Origin: Marasmius tenuissimus
Lineage: Eukaryota; Basidiomycota; Agaricomycetes; Agaricales; Marasmiaceae
NCBI GenBank assembly: GCA_029532415.1
Contig: JAQOTA010000050.1
Coordinates: forward strand, 1,550,001 to 1,614,000
DNA length: 64,000 nucleotides
Direction: 5' to 3'
The position numbers were made by a program, and so were the translations under genes. The notes below the pieces were generated by a model. It was given only the letters and a program-made list of their open reading frames with translations. It was not told the DNA's origin and did no database searches. This document shows, in pieces, positions 35,961 to 48,872 of this stretch (the first letter of the stretch is position 1; the number at the start of each line of letters is the position of its first letter).

Positions 35961-38822
35961 GCTAAACGAATCTCCTTCGACAGTCCAATCGGATGGCCTT
36001 ATCACGGCCTATAGAGGTCGAAATTGAGCTTTTGAAGGGGTTGGAGCGTGGTAGATCGGAATTGCCATCAGATTCCGGAAAGGTGCGTGTACCGTTTCGT
36101 ACTTTGAGACGATTCTTTTCTGATCTAGAGAATTCGGAGCGGAGCAAGCTGGGTCAAATGGTGTTGATAATACAATACCGAATAACGAGCTGGATACATG
36201 GAATTTTGTTGGTAGATGTGTACTCGTTCAAACCGTACCCCCGCGTCATAGCCGTGGAAAGCACCGACGCGTGTCTCGATAGCTATATTTCACCCAAAGA
36301 GAGCTAGGGGAGCTATTAAATGTCAGCATTAATCAAAAGTATGAACACCCCGAAACTCACAAATGCCTATTTTCGCACCCAAAGAAATCCATCGACCGTG
36401 GGCGTTGCGGGTCTATGTGTGGATGTTTTGTCGCGCCAAGGCAGCATAAATACCACGCATGGCGCGAGGGCGACTGTTGCTTGCCAGATGTTTAGTGGGA
36501 TTCGGAAGATGGCATGGAAAGTGATGAGGAGACGGGGTGGTTGCTCGACGATTCGGGTTGGAGGTGGTTCGGGTGAAGGAGAAGATGGAGGATGACAGCT
36601 GCGAGTGTCCCTGGGATGACTCGAATGCGGCTTGTGAGGTGTGATGTTGTGCTTTTGGACGGTGATAGTATTTTGAATCCGGCTAACGGTTGTTCAGGCT
36701 GCATTCGGCGAACCAGGCTGAGTTGTGAAGAGTTGAAGCCGAGAAGATTTGAAACCGTTGGCGTGTGAGGATTTGGATATGAGAGTGGGATGTGGTAGCG
36801 AAGGAGCTAGCAGGTGTGCTCGACGTGGTTGGCCATGATGGTGGTGGTTTGGGAAAGGTCCGATCGTGGGCGCTTGAAGTTGTTGACGCGTCAGATTTCG
36901 CCGAGTCTTCTCCCTTTCGGGGCCGTCATCGACTGGCACAGAGGTGGAGTCCCGGTCGCCCACTTTCCTTCCCTCCCTTCCCCAGAGTGGTTTTGCGGTG
37001 TGTTCGTTGTTTAGCTCCATCTTCCATTGACTGACTTTTTAGTTCCGTGGCAGTCGATCTGGTATTTCACAAGTCCGGCGATGTTTGAGCCTTTCCCGAT
37101 CTAACTACCGTAATTGACTCCGATACGCCTCTTATCACAACTCTGATGATCTGGAAAAAACGGTTGGTGAGCGCTCCTTTGCGTATTCCTCTTTTCCTCT
37201 GTGTAACTTCAGCTTAGTATCGACGCGATCGGCTTTTGCCTCGGAGGGACTTTCTTCAATGACCCACCACCCGCGGTCCCGCTCAACATCAGTATACCTT
37301 TTCGTTCCGCCTTTCCCAACCGAGTGCACCAACAGCACACATTGCATTCTTTATCCAACGCCTGAGAACCTATTCTACCGGATCCACGACCCACGGGGAA
37401 GGGCTACCATTGCCGAGGATGATTAGGAGAGTTTTGGGATCCCCGAGCTGGGTGTGGATGAAGTGATTGGTCCCTGGTGGTGAGAGGTCGAATATGCATG
37501 CGTCCTTGATCATCTTCGCCCTGGGAGCTACGAGCTAGATGGGAAACAATACGGTCGTGATCATGGATACATGGTCAGTAGCATTCCCTTTCCTGGGTCA
37601 ACCCTGGATTGACGCTGCACATTTTTCATAGCCAATCCTCACAGTGCCGCCAGGATAGAAGAACTTGCATACTCGGACTCGAATTCAAGACCTTCTTCCT
37701 CACCTTCACCCCTACTCCTTCCAACGTTTTGACTCACCGCGGCATAGGCAAAATGCGATGTGATACACAAAGATGATAGGCCAACTCTACCAGCGACTCG
37801 CTGGACTAAACCTATCTTCGTCAAGCGGTGTACGTACTCTCGGATCCATACTCTATGGGCACATTTCTCGAGTCTGATTGACGCATAACTCTCAGATATC
37901 TCGGTCTCAAAGACGCTGGCCGAAGCTGATCTCTCGTGATTGCATGCTAGCTCGACCAAGCTCGCTTTTGTGTACCCTCGGTCGTTTCTCCTCAGGCCCA
38001 ATTGAATCTATTCAACTCACGGGTGGGACTCGGATGACTAGTTGATTAGTTTACAGCGGTGTATCCGAAAGCAAGTAAACAGGTGCGTGTTCACGACCGT
38101 GTCAACAAAAGGGTTGTTAAAGAGCTTGTTCAAGGCCCACAGCGGAATCCCCACTCCATTCTCAACCCATGAAACAAACCATGAATTCGACGACGCGACG
38201 ATCCAGCTCTCTTGAATCTTCCACTTTCAGAAGTTTGGTCCGTGTTGCATTCAGCGGAATCTCGCGGACGGGAAATTCATCCCGAGACATATAAGCCCAA
38301 TCCCCCGCTGCGAGAAAAGCAGGCGCGACCAATAACTATCGATGCAGCGCTCACTTCCCCCTTAAACTTGAAGAATTGCGGAATGCCAACCGGGCAAACG
38401 AGTCGTATCGTTCTCAGTGATTCATAGGACTCTAGAGCCGTGGACTCGCTGCGTGGGTTTGTTCGGCGAATTGCGACTCCCGTTTATTCTCAATAAGCAG
38501 GGCCCATTTGGAACTTGGAAGTTCGTGTTCTCAACATCGCGAGAACGGTCCTCCGAGTATAACGAGTCGATCGCTGATTACAGCTCAGAACACCTGAGGA
38601 TTCAATCAGAGCGGTACGAAGAGACGGAAGGTTGGGTTATACAGTCTCGGACTGGTAGCTAGAGTCCTAACCGGAACGTTGGAGTAACTTGGCTTGGTGG
38701 TTTTCAATGTGAACTCGCCTCTTCCGAATACAGTTCAAGTCAAGCGGTACAGTCTGCCGCTTTAGCGCCCGCACCCGACTCTGACCAAAAAACCACCACC
38801 AACGTCCCATCTCCATTTCCAT
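35961..38822. other. Distal part of unit 2, no intact gene
   Basis: This contains the right ~100-bp inverted-repeat arm (about 36,050-36,145), repeat B (about 36,160-36,580) and sequence parallel to 23,471-25,750. Frames open in copy 1 are closed here by stops, so coding function is unlikely. Confidence 0.4.
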
Positions 38823-38852
38823 CCGCCGATTGAAATCATGGACATTAACGGC

Positions 38853-38868
38853 AGGGGGGGGCCCCCCT
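38853..38868. repeat. G/C palindrome
   Basis: A run of eight G followed by six C, flanked by A and T, close to the left end of the outer insertion. It is a near-perfect palindrome able to form a very stable hairpin. Confidence 0.8.
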
Positions 38869-39068
38869 CACAGCCTCCGCCACCTGACTGAATAGAAACT
38901 GATGAATTCGTGAAAACTATAATTTTTGTGAATGAAACACGGCCCATTGTGTTCAGAGGGCTTTTGAACCTACAAATCCATACCAAAATCAGCTCTCTAT
39001 GTTGAAAATTGAATGATACCACTGGAGGAGGTGGGCTGAGGCATGATGCAAACAAGTTGACTGTGATC

Positions 39069-39075
39069 GCTGAAT
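39069..39075 (+). repeat. Target-site duplication, left (GCTGAAT)
   Basis: Seven bases immediately before the CACTA element that are repeated exactly at 52,206-52,212 immediately after it. Confidence 0.85.
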
Positions 39076-39092
39076 CCCAGTGAAAACCGACA
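39076..39092 (+). repeat. CACTA element left terminal inverted repeat
   Basis: 17 bp, CCCAGTGAAAACCGACA, an exact inverted match to 52,189-52,205. Confidence 0.9.
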
Positions 39093-39371
39093 AAAATTTT
39101 TGGGTATTCCAGGGTATTGTGGGGTACTTTATCTTCGGGATTTCGTCATTTTTGTCGTTCCTGCATATTCCTGGCTATTGTAGAATATTTCAGGACGAAA
39201 CCCCCGGTGAAAATGACACCATATGTTTGTATCACTTTACTCTCATTATGCAACCAGTCCCTTGGCGACCTGGACATGCCCCCGCAGCTGTAGCCGAGCA
39301 TACCGCTGAATACTGCTGAATATTCTTGGATACCTCGCCTCCATCCCTTCCTAAGCGTCTCTGCCAACACC
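39093..39371. repeat. Left subterminal repeat zone and transposase promoter region
   Basis: Several short motifs of the form GGTATTCC, GGCTATTG, GAATATTTC and GAATATTCTT recur within about 230 bases. They are relatives, in the opposite sense, of the GGGAATAGC motifs at the right end. Such subterminal repeats are the usual transposase-binding region of CACTA elements, and this stretch also lies just upstream of the transposase start. Confidence 0.65.
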
Positions 39372-42300
39372 ATGCCAAAAGCAAGATCGAAAAAGAATTC
39401 ACGTTCGACAAAATCAACACCCGAAAAACCTAAGATAGAAGGTGTGCCTGCAGATCAGCCTTCCCCATCGGACGGGAAAGAGGCCATTTGCAAATGCTAT
39501 AAGTCGTGTGGTGGACCAGACGGAGTTGGGGTGTGGGTTTCTAGACCACAGAAGAGCCGGCACAAAAAACGGGATCAGACATACCTTGCTAGGGCAGGCA
39601 CAATCTCACTTAACTTCGCTGGGACCGCATCAGGCTCAGGAATACCTCCATCCAACCCAATTGAGGGTGGTTCAATCACCCAAATTCCCAATCACTTCAC
39701 CCCCATCGGGGAGGACCTGCCATTTCCGCTCAATAACGAAGACAACTTGATCAATCCCGATGTACCTGTTAGTATCCTGGGTTCATCTACAAACAGATCA
39801 GGTACTAACATTCAAAACTTGTTGTAGAGTAATCCACACAATGATAATATCAATGATATGCCCACGAACGTCCCAGTTTCCCCTCACTCTACCGATACCC
39901 CTTCTGCAGAGGAAGAAGAATACGATCCGCCCGATCCAGATAGCCTGAATGACATTGAGTCCCAGCAACCCCAGCCAGAGCCTACGGGGGCTGCGACAGA
40001 AACAGACTTTACTCCTGCACCCACAATCGAGTCATCTGTTAAGGAAATTCGGATAGCCGATCAATTTGTTCGTATGCTTCAGGCGGCCACAATCAATGGT
40101 CCCGAGGCAGACATAGAACCTCTACCCTCCAATTTCGTACATCGATTGCGAAACCCTCCAACCGAACCACTGGTGCTCACTGAAGGCGACAAACGCCTTT
40201 CGATAGAGGTGTTTCTGGCAGTCTCTAATGCATCGGAGAAGACCTACACCATGGTACGTGAGAGCATACGCAAATGCTATCCCGAAAGCAAGATGCTTTC
40301 TTACCATGAAGTGAAAAACACTGTCGCTGAACTCAGCGGTGTCACAGCCATTCAACGCGACATGTGTGTGAACTCATGTATGGGCTATATGGGACCATTT
40401 CACGATCGTCTGAGCTGCGAATACTGTCAGCAACCAAGATTTGACAGTGGTGGTCAGGCGCGAAAGACATTCACCTGGATACCGATAGGACCGCAGCTGC
40501 AGGCATTGTGGCGAAATCGTGACAACGCGGAAAAACTGCACTACCGTCGTAATTATACGAAAAAGGTCATGGAGGAGCTCGTTCAGGGACAAGGAACCAG
40601 AAACACTCCTATAAGCGATTTCTTCGACGGCGAGGATTATCTGGCTGCCTTTGAGGAAGGAAAAATCAGGGAAGAAGACATGGTTCTTGTCCTATCCATA
40701 GACGGCGCACAGCTCTATCGAAACAAGGCGTCAGATTGTTGGATCTACATTTGGATCATCTACGACTACTCTCCCCAACTATGTTACAAAAAGAAGCACG
40801 TACTTCCCGGGGGCTTTATTGGTGGACCCAACAAACCAAAGCACATTGATAGTTTTATCTTTAGTGCTTTGTACCACCTCTCTGCCCTACAGGCAGAGGG
40901 CCTTACTATCTGGGATGCCTATAAAGATAACACCGTCAGCATCAACCCGTTTTTTGCCCTGGCGTGTGCAGATGGACCATGTATGGCCTCACTTAGCGGA
41001 TGTGTAGGCCATCACGGAAAAGTCCACTGTCGCTATTATTGCCCATTGACAGGCAGGCACAAACCTGGTGCATCGATGTACTATCCCGCACGGATGAAGC
41101 CAAAGGACAATAATGCTCCCAGTTGCGATCATCCTGATGTGAAACTGGCGACTCTGCTCGGAGGTTTTACAGTAGAAGATTGCATTCAGCGCTACAACTC
41201 GAACATGAATACTATGCGCCTCGCCACAGGCAAAACCGACTACGACCGGAAACGCCTCCAAACTGGTATATCGAAACCCTCCATTTTCAGTGGCCTGAAC
41301 AGAAACCATTCCCTCCCTGTTCCAACATGCTTCCCTGGCGATATCATGCATCTGCCGTGTCTCAACATACCTGACTTGATGATTTCCCTCTGGCGGGGTA
41401 CGATAGATTGTGATACGAAGTTGGGTGATGATAAGGATTCTTGGTATTGGTCGGTGTTGAAAGGAGATGTGTGGAAGGAGCACGGGAAGCAGGTTGCTAT
41501 GTGTACCCCATACATACCGGGATCCTTTGATCGTCCACCCAGAAATCCAGCGGAGAAGATCAACAGTGGTTACAAGGCCTGGGAATTTCTCATTTACTTC
41601 TTCGGCCTTGGACCATGTCTGTTCTATGGCGTCCTTCCCGACGACATTTGGGAACACTACTGCCAACTTGTTAGGGGATTTAGACTTATGATGCAGGAGG
41701 GCATCACAGTACAGGAGATAGAGGAAGCCTCTCAACTTTTTAGCTCATTCTCGAATGATTTCGAGAAGATCTACGTCCAACGAAAAGGCTCACGAATCCA
41801 TTTCGTACGACCTTGTATACACGGCATCTCTCATATCCCTGCGGAGACTATCCGCCTTGGACCGTATATCATCTTCTCTCAGTGGGTCATGGAACGCACT
41901 ATTGGAAACCTCGGAGAGGAAGTCAAAAACCATTGCAGTCCGTATGCGAACTTGGAGCAGAGAGGTGTCCGTCGATGTCAGGTAAATGCTTTGAAGGCCC
42001 TGATACCCGATTTAGACCCTCCCGACAACCCACTCCCTCAGGGTGCTCTTGATCTTGGTGATGGTTATCTCCTCCTACGAGCTAGAGACCGAACTGCACG
42101 TCGCTTAGCGGAAGTAGAGTACAAGGCTTGGAGATTGTATTGTATCTCCAAAGGCATGTCTGAGGAAGATTTGCCAGATGTACACAAGGTTCGTCGTTGG
42201 GCAAAGCTCCGTCTTCCTAATGGCCAGAACGCTCGAGCACGTTGGAAAGAGGAACCTAAGGGAATAGAGCATGTGCGTATGTCTCGTCATGTCAAGGTAA

Positions 42301-42724
42301 CGTTGAATTCATGCTGCAAACATAGTTGAGTGCTAACTATCTCTTCTGCGTCAAGTTGCAGCACAAAGACACTTTACGAGTAGGAGAGGTTCACTTTTAC
42401 TTCGTAGACAAAATCGCCGGCGAGGAAAAGCATCTCGCCGTCGTGTCGCTATTTGGGGAACCCAATAAAGAACTCTATGAGAAGTCGAGCAAGACCTACA
42501 GCACAATGGAGCACCATCGTGACGTTGATGTTCACGTTGTTGAGGTCAAGTCCATACTCTCGGTCGTCATCATGGCACCAGATCCTCGCTATAAATGCAG
42601 GATTCAGGACGGCTCCGAGAACAACCGTTGGTTTATGGTTGAGAAGCCTGGCCTCACGATTTCGGGATTACAAGGGTTTAATGAAGCAGAGGACGAGTCA
42701 CTAGCCAGTCAGGAGGGATTATAA
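39372..42724 (+). CDS. Tnp2-type CACTA transposase
   Basis: This three-exon gene encodes a predicted 1,073-aa transposase of the fungal Tnp2 (CACTA/EnSpm, DDE-type) family. Exons are 39,372-39,761, 39,828-42,296 and 42,362-42,724; both introns are GT-AG and keep the frame. The N-terminus is basic (MPKARSKKNSRSTKSTPEKP). The core contains a CxxC pair (CEYCQQPRF), the family block LSIDGAQLYRNKASDCWIYI with the first acidic catalytic candidate, LPGGFIGGPNKPKHIDSF, a Cys/His cluster (CVGHHGKVHCRYYCPL), and FPGDIMHLPCLNIPDLMISL with a second Asp. The frame is uninterrupted, so the enzyme may still be active and would act on the element's own inverted termini. Confidence 0.9.
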
Positions 42725-43953
42725 TATTTTGTACTTGATTACTTTGTATATCTAGACTGTCGTTGACCCTCGTATAAATGTACTGGCCACCGCGCGCCTA
42801 TTACCAGAGCATTAGCGCCAGCGACGTCACCGGCTGTTCAACATACCAACCGGCAGTTTCGCTTAGTCGCTACTTCCCTCTCTCTCTCTTACTTCCACCT
42901 GTCAAAACACATACGGGTTTGAAGGTGCGTAAAACCCAACTCATACCGGTTTTTTTCTCACCTGCTAATAAGCCAATTGAACCCGAAGGCCCTCTCGCGC
43001 CAGTCTCAAAAACTCTTGTGACTGCGGTGGAAAAATGGTTCGGAAATGAATTGTCTCAGGTCTGGATAAAAGGTACGCAAATTCTTATTCGATTCATGTG
43101 TTATCAACCAGCTGAACACATGAAAAATTTGGGTGCTTCATGAAGGTTGGGTGCTAGAACTTGTACCTGGCCTACCCGCCCCTCGTACATCGTAAATCCC
43201 CTCGGCGGCCACGACATCGGGCTCAAATCAACATGCTCGACTGCGAAGAACCCGACGGTGCTCGACTATTCTGGAAACTTTAGTCCTCCTGAAAAATAGA
43301 GGCTACGAGAGTCGTGATGGTTCCCAGATCCGCCGTAAACACCATACATCCCCCTCTCGATTCCAGACGACCTACTCCCCGCGCAAACTGCAGCAAGACA
43401 TACGTTCTGAGCTCTACCGACAGCGCTACGTCTCTATCAGACCAGCTTTGGTCTCACCTCCCTAGTCTCTTGGAGGCGCATGTGTCCTTACGCCAGCGCA
43501 ACAACGTGGACCCCAACTCGACCGTACCCAAGAGGTGCATCGGTACCCCAGAGATGCATCGACCCCTCAAGCTCGTCACCGAACCTCGTCTCTCACGACA
43601 GTCCTATCTGACCTCGTCTCTGACCTAGATCCCCCATTTGTCGACTTCCGTCTGTCGTCGATGCAGACGCCATACCTCCAAACCACACCTTGGGATCTTC
43701 ACAGCCCCGGCTCTCCGAGTTTGAAGCTCAACTGTCGAATCTTGGTAGTGGAAGAATGATTTTTGTTGGGCTGAACAGTTGGATCGAGTTGGATTGGTCG
43801 ACGGCAGCGAGCTTCGATGACCATGTCATCTTGATACTCCGTCATATCTCCTCGTTAATGGTGCCAGTCGCTCGCGGTCGTTGACGACGATAGTCCCCAC
43901 TGGATGCCAACGTTTTTATCGCTGTGCGAGGCGTTGGCAGCTTTGTTGTGAGC
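42725..43953. other. Non-coding interior of CACTA element
   Basis: The first ~60 bases are the transposase 3' end. About 42,790-42,825 resembles the terminal repeat of the nested element at 43,954-45,192 (ATTAGCGCCAGCGACG), so an older element of the same kind may have one end here. The open frames in between have no family resemblance. Confidence 0.4.
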
Positions 43954-45192
43954 GGGCGCTTAAAATTTCAGACACGAAAATATAAGCGCCGGCGACAATG
44001 TGACTACTTTCTCTCCCTACTCCAATGTCTGTGGCCCGAAGCACTCGTTCCTTCGAATACGCCATCATCAGCCTCACTGTCGTCCAAATTATCTCCAAAA
44101 CCACCTTCACTCTGTTCCGTCTCTCTCGACACCCAATATCACTCTCCATCCTTCGAAACTCCACCAACGTACCAATTATGAGTTCCTCCACTCCCTCGCA
44201 AGATACGTCAGCTCTTTAGTCATCTTTGGCTGAGACGAAGGCGACGGCGACGACGACGACGAATGATAGCTTCGTCGAGGTTTGTGTCGAACTTTAACCC
44301 TCTGTGCCATCCATCTTCACATCCTCCGCCTACTCCTCGCCTTTCCCTTCCTCCGTCAGCAGATCCGGATCAGCCCTCTCTTTCCTGTTTTCCTTCGACC
44401 TCCGAATCGTAGCACCCAAAAACCCAAAATAATGGTGAATAGCGGCGGTATTTGACATACTCGTGAGGGAAAGTAGGGTCGGGAATGACTCGATGCGACC
44501 GTGGGTCCTTCGGCGAGTAAATGTTATCTTCGGGTTTTGGGCAGGTACATACACCCATGAATCTCTCGCATCTCTTCTCACCACCCTGCTCAGACGAGAA
44601 ATTTCCACGTCAAATTCATAACGCCTGCTGAACAGGTCCTCCAACCCGGCTCTCGAGGTCTCCATGACGGCCTGTAGATCTTTATGAAGACCCCCCGCCA
44701 GCAAGATTTTCTCCTCGGAGTCGAGTCGTCGGACACCATTGACAATGTCAGGGCGAAAATTCAAGACTGACATTCCTCCCTATCAGCGTCTCATCTTCGC
44801 CGGCAAACAGCTAGAGCATGGCGAACTCTTTCTGACTACAACGTCCAGAACGAGTCCACTCTTCCCTCCTTCCTTTGTTTTCTTCGCGACATTCGAGACC
44901 ATCGTCTTGGAGGTCGAGTCGTCTGACACCATCGACAATGGCAAGGCGAAGATCCAGGACAAGGAGGGCATCTCCAACCAGCAGCGTCTCATTTTCGACG
45001 GAAAGCAGTTGGAAGATGGCTGCACCCTTGCTTAAAGGGTCACTAGACTTGATGCGACATCGAAACGGATCACAGGATCCACAAACACAATTAGGAGGGA
45101 GATTGGGAACTGGAAATCTTGTGGGAATCGTCATCGTTGGATGTTGGTCGCCGGCGCTAAAAATAACGCGTCAGATAATTTTAGCGCCGGCG
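43954..45192. mobile_element. Nested ~1.24-kb element with ~44-bp terminal inverted repeats
   Basis: 43,954-43,996 and the reverse complement of 45,147-45,192 match over about 44 positions (shared: GGCGCT-TAAAATT, TC-GAC-CG, AGCGCCGGCGAC). The right end is itself a perfect palindrome: CGCCGGCGCTAAAA (45,149-45,162) and its reverse complement (45,179-45,192) with a 16-nt loop. The interior carries the polyubiquitin remnant and no transposase. No certain target duplication was found. Confidence 0.6.
44680..45033 (+). pseudogene. Polyubiquitin fragment, decayed
   Basis: Ubiquitin sequence in shifting frames. It starts with [20 protein letters not shown] and VRAKIQD, then [17 protein letters not shown], then [11 protein letters not shown] in another frame. 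A second unit follows: [40 protein letters not shown] and DGCTL, with a stop at 45,033. Head-to-tail units show it came from a polyubiquitin gene; no introns are visible in it. Frame changes and missing residues (for example the Lys/Glu/Gly before IPP in the first unit) exclude function. It was probably captured by the nested element. Confidence 0.85.
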
Positions 45193-45394
45193 TGGATCTC
45201 AACGTGGAAAATGTACAACGCGGACAACACAAGGTCAATTGATGCCTCCTCCTCCTCCTCCTTGCTCTTGACCACCACCACCCACCCTTCCTAAGACTTT
45301 TTTCTTACCTTTGGGCTCGCGGCCCACAACAGCCTTTCACCACGTTTCCCTACTCAACAACCATAACATTCTCATACCCCCCCCCCCCACCCAG
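45193..45394. other. 5' flank of the TET/JBP gene
   Basis: A short CCTCCTCCTC repeat (about 45,245-45,262) and a run of about 13 C (45,377-45,389) lie just before the ATG. This stretch should carry the promoter and 5' leader. A longer upstream start in the same frame would be non-ATG and is not needed. Confidence 0.4.
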
Positions 45395-48300
45395 ATGGAA
45401 AACCATACAAGGAGACATCCCGAATCTGCGCGTGTTATTCTTGATCTTGTAAATGTGGGGCTACGTGTCACTCAAACAGGATCTGTGTGGAGGCTACCAG
45501 AGTCAGCGAGTGAACTCATGTCTTTCCTGGAAGAGGTGGCAGGTGAGACCCATCTTATCTAGTGTTGGTTTTGCTTCGTATTGACCACCTCCCAGCGGAA
45601 CCTCAACAGCTAGACAATAATCACCTCGACAATAATCACCCTCGTCCTCTTTCTAGCCCTTTTTCTCATTCTCATTCTCTTTTTCATCCTCATCCTCGCC
45701 CTCGTCGCTACTCTATGTCTGGTCCCATCCAAGGGCCCGATATCACTTCTCTCTCCCTGGAACTGAGAGAGTTACAACAATTAGAATTGTCGTCACCACC
45801 TCCCGCATCATCACCGCCTCCCGCATTGTCGCCTATACTTCCAACATTTTCAACACTGCCGCCATCGTCACCACCATCGTCACCATTGCTATCATCATCA
45901 CCGCCATTACATCTGACTCCATCACCACCACCACTTCCCCCTCCTCCGTTGCGTCTCTCACTTCTCTCAATACCCCCACCAACCTCACCAACCTCATCAA
46001 CCTCTACGTTAACGCCAATCCCTGAGTCACCATCTACCCTATCATCCCCACTCACTCCTATCACATCTTCGGAGTCTTCAGACTCTGCAGAGTCTGCATT
46101 TGCGCTCTCGGAAAGCCTCTCGAGAGGTTGTAAACATCGTAAACGCTTACGACGGGGAAGTCTTTCGGAACGGCGTAAACGCTCGCGCCGTTCTGATACG
46201 TATGAACCCGAATCCCCATCCGAAGATGATGGCGTCCGTGAAGCTTCCCGGGATTCCGATTTTTCGTACCCTTCACGATCGTCATCTGCGGTCCCAAGTG
46301 CGATAGGGGAAGCACCCGGGGAAGCACAGAACCCTGTGGCCCGTTTGAGAGGAGGGGTGTGGCATCCCGACTGCAGAAGAAATTCGAGGCCACTGGATAG
46401 AGAAAGAGATGCGAGTGCCGACGTGGTGGACAGAGTTGTGCCCATCAACCGAGCTGAGGGCTCGTCTGGGGTTGATGACACGCAGGAGGACGACACACAG
46501 GAGGACGAGTTGGGTAACATTGCTCAGGAACAAGTGCAGCATATCGGTGACCCGAGGCTCGTGACTTGGATAGTCAACAAGGCGAAGAAGCATAACCTTG
46601 ACCCCAGATCCGGAACTACCTATGTCATCATGTACGAGCTGCACTCGAAGTCTATCACGGCAAGGCAGAAAGAATCTTGGGCGGACAACATGATTGGTGC
46701 GCTTGACGGAAGTCTCCTCAGATCTAACGCGAATGGATGTGACATCAGTCTCGCTGATGCCGCTGAAATGCTATGCCAAAGCAAAGCACGGGAGCGAGTT
46801 TTGAGCTTGCTGAACATCCTCTCGCTTGTGAACTTCAGAATGCGAGTGGAAAGGTACGTGAGTCTGGTTATGCGGGATACTGCAACAACTGACGTTCACT
46901 TAGCATCTTAAGAGATACGCGGGGGACTAGGTTAGATGTCTACATGGACTTCTTGGCAAAGAAAGATGTGGGGAAGAAGGTCACGTATGTGACCTTCTGT
47001 AGATGGCTCAACCAAGGGACTACATTCGCAGAGCTTGCAGCCGCAGGCAGCGTATACTTCCTCTTTCTTATAGCAGCAGGCCATCTCAAGTCCAGATTTG
47101 GTCCCCTGACGATACAAGACACCTATCTCATATGCAGAGCCTTTTTGCGACCAGATGACGGAGGTAAGCTTTGTTAGTTTGTATACAGTATGGCTGCTCA
47201 CTGATCCTTCATTAGATTCAAACCTCGGAAAGCTCGTGAAGGAGGTGTTTATCCCCGCGATATGTGCACTTCGCAAACGTCTTTCTATATCTGTGGCCAC
47301 CGCTATACCTTCGAAACTTCGAGAACACTTCAAACTAAAAGACGATATTATCTCCTGCACCGACTTGAAGCAGTCCCACGAATACTACTCGTCTCTTCTA
47401 CATAAGTGAGCCTCCAGTATTCGAACTCTCCTTTGGATCACCTACTAATTCCTGGGTAGTTTCTGGACACAACCTGAACGAGATTGGAATGCGTGGAAGT
47501 GCTTTGAACTCACTCAATCCGAAGTAGGCTGTCCTCCCCCCCCCAACACTGTCCTGATCAGCGATTACTCTGTCGAACGGTTACATACAGCGCCATTGGG
47601 CCAATCACCCAGACTGGACCTACCTGGACCCACGCTGAGCAGCGTAGTCTGCATATTGACTCAGTACGATCCTACCCATGAACGCAACAAGTTTCCTTGT
47701 AAAAAGGATATGGATAGTCGCTTAGAGTGGACCCTCGAGAGGAGGGAATTGTTAAATTCGCCGAAATCATATGTTCGACCAGCTTCAGTTGAGGAGTTCA
47801 TCAAGAAAGTAGGTCCTACCCTTTGTCATTGGACATATGGGTCGTGCTAAAAACCACCAGCTCACCAACAACCTGCGGGACGGATACAGAGAAAACCCCG
47901 ATGTGTATCTCTACTACGATGGAGACCAGTTGGGCCATCAGTATGTATCTCTCTGCTTTCTAAACCCGTTATTCTCACCTGTGCCCTAGGGTTGTTGACA
48001 TTCGCGACCGACATGGTGTAACGATCGCTCTTATTGGGAGCACGGTACCATGTGATCTGATGGCGGGTTTGTTAACCCTCTTTCAAGCTCTATTTCCCGA
48101 GTTGGAATACACCGATAGTTCCGAGGATCACACGAGGAAGTTCAGGTGCTGCCACCTAACCCTCTATAACCGCTATTCCATCAATGTAGGTCTTGAAAAC
48201 AAGGGTGAAATTGGGTGACTGACATGCTCTGTTCGTTACATTCAGGGACACGATGCACCAAATGATGCGGACCCTTTCACTCTCCAGAAGGAAGGCAAAC

Positions 48301-48872
48301 GCCCATGCGACGTGAACCAACTCACCCCACGATTTTCAGCCGAGTTCTACGAGCAAGAGACGCGAGCCACAAGACTGTTAAATGCAATAAAACCTATTAT
48401 TGAGCATCTCGCACGGGTGGTACGTTTCGGAGCTCAGTTCTGTGCGAACTCTAACACAATATATGTTTAGATGCGGGAGAGGTTTCCCAAAGAGAACGGC
48501 GACCTGGTGGCCTTTATCAGTGGCCTCCCATTAGATGCTGCTTCTCCTGTGCATCCGTACGGAGGTGTTGCTGTCAACCTGAATGCCGCAACAATAGTGC
48601 ACCTCGATCCGAAGGATTTGAATCTGTGCTTGGTACTCGCTCTTCATGACTGCACAGGGGGAGAGCTGGTATTAGAAGGACCGGGTATCATCATCAAACT
48701 CAAGTCCGGAGATTTTGTTATCTTTCCGTCCAAGAGGCACAGTCACTATAATCTTGATTTCAAAGGTCTGAGAGTGTCGTTCGCATTTAGTACCGACATT
48801 GCGGCCAAACAGTGGATAAAGGATAACAATGGGTGGCTCTCGAATCAATATATGAAGTCTACTGATAGGTAA
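45395..48872 (+). CDS. TET/JBP-family 2OG-Fe(II) dioxygenase carried by the CACTA element
   Basis: A multi-exon gene for a protein with a C-terminal TET/JBP double-stranded beta-helix domain; this family oxidises 5-methylcytosine or thymine in DNA using Fe(II) and 2-oxoglutarate. ATG 45,395 (MENHTRRHPESARVILDLVN). Exon 1 ends 45,542, exon 2 is 45,596-46,853 and exon 3 46,904-47,163; about six more short introns follow, all GT-AG. Exon 2 encodes a long Ser/Pro-rich region, a basic patch (HRKRLRRGSLSERRKRSRR) that may be a nuclear signal, and an acidic stretch. The catalytic part reads PYGGVAVNLNAATIVHLDPK with the HxD iron ligands (48,600-48,608), GGELVLEGPGIIIKLKSGDF, the distal HSHYNL and the oxoglutarate-binding Arg in GLRVSFAF. 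Stop 48,870-48,872. All expected ligands are present and the frame is open. Substrate unproven. Confidence 0.85.

Larger units (their letters stand above)
26259..38822. repeat. Tandem segmental duplication, copy 2 (interrupted)
   Basis: Direct copy of 13,040-26,258 with the same gene order. Relative to copy 1 it gains ~300 bases at about 30,990-31,295 and ~400 bases at about 34,280-34,730, and lacks ~380 bases inside the carrier gene. Homology stops abruptly after CCATCTCCATTTCCATCC at 38,822 and resumes at about 54,655 (TTCCGTCCCTTCTGTAACCC), so the missing end of copy 2 lies beyond a 15.8-kb insertion. Confidence 0.9.

Noticed and set aside
13040..38822. The two 13-kb copies as an assembly artefact
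   Set aside because: They differ by frequent substitutions and by distinct insertions and deletions (for example ~300 bases at 30,990 and ~380 bases at 35,440), so they are separate genomic copies.
45311..45394. Longer N-terminus for the TET/JBP protein
   Set aside because: It would use a non-ATG start and translate through a C-run; the ATG at 45,395 is sufficient.
45708..46520. 270-codon minus-strand ORF over the TET/JBP exon 2
   Set aside because: Antisense shadow of the Ser/Pro-rich exon; composition (Asp/Gly/Ser repeats) mirrors the sense-strand codons.
47520..47600. Intron in the TET/JBP gene at GTAGGC (47,523)
   Set aside because: Reading straight through (including the nine-C run) keeps the frame open and gives a continuous protein, whereas splicing there creates a stop.
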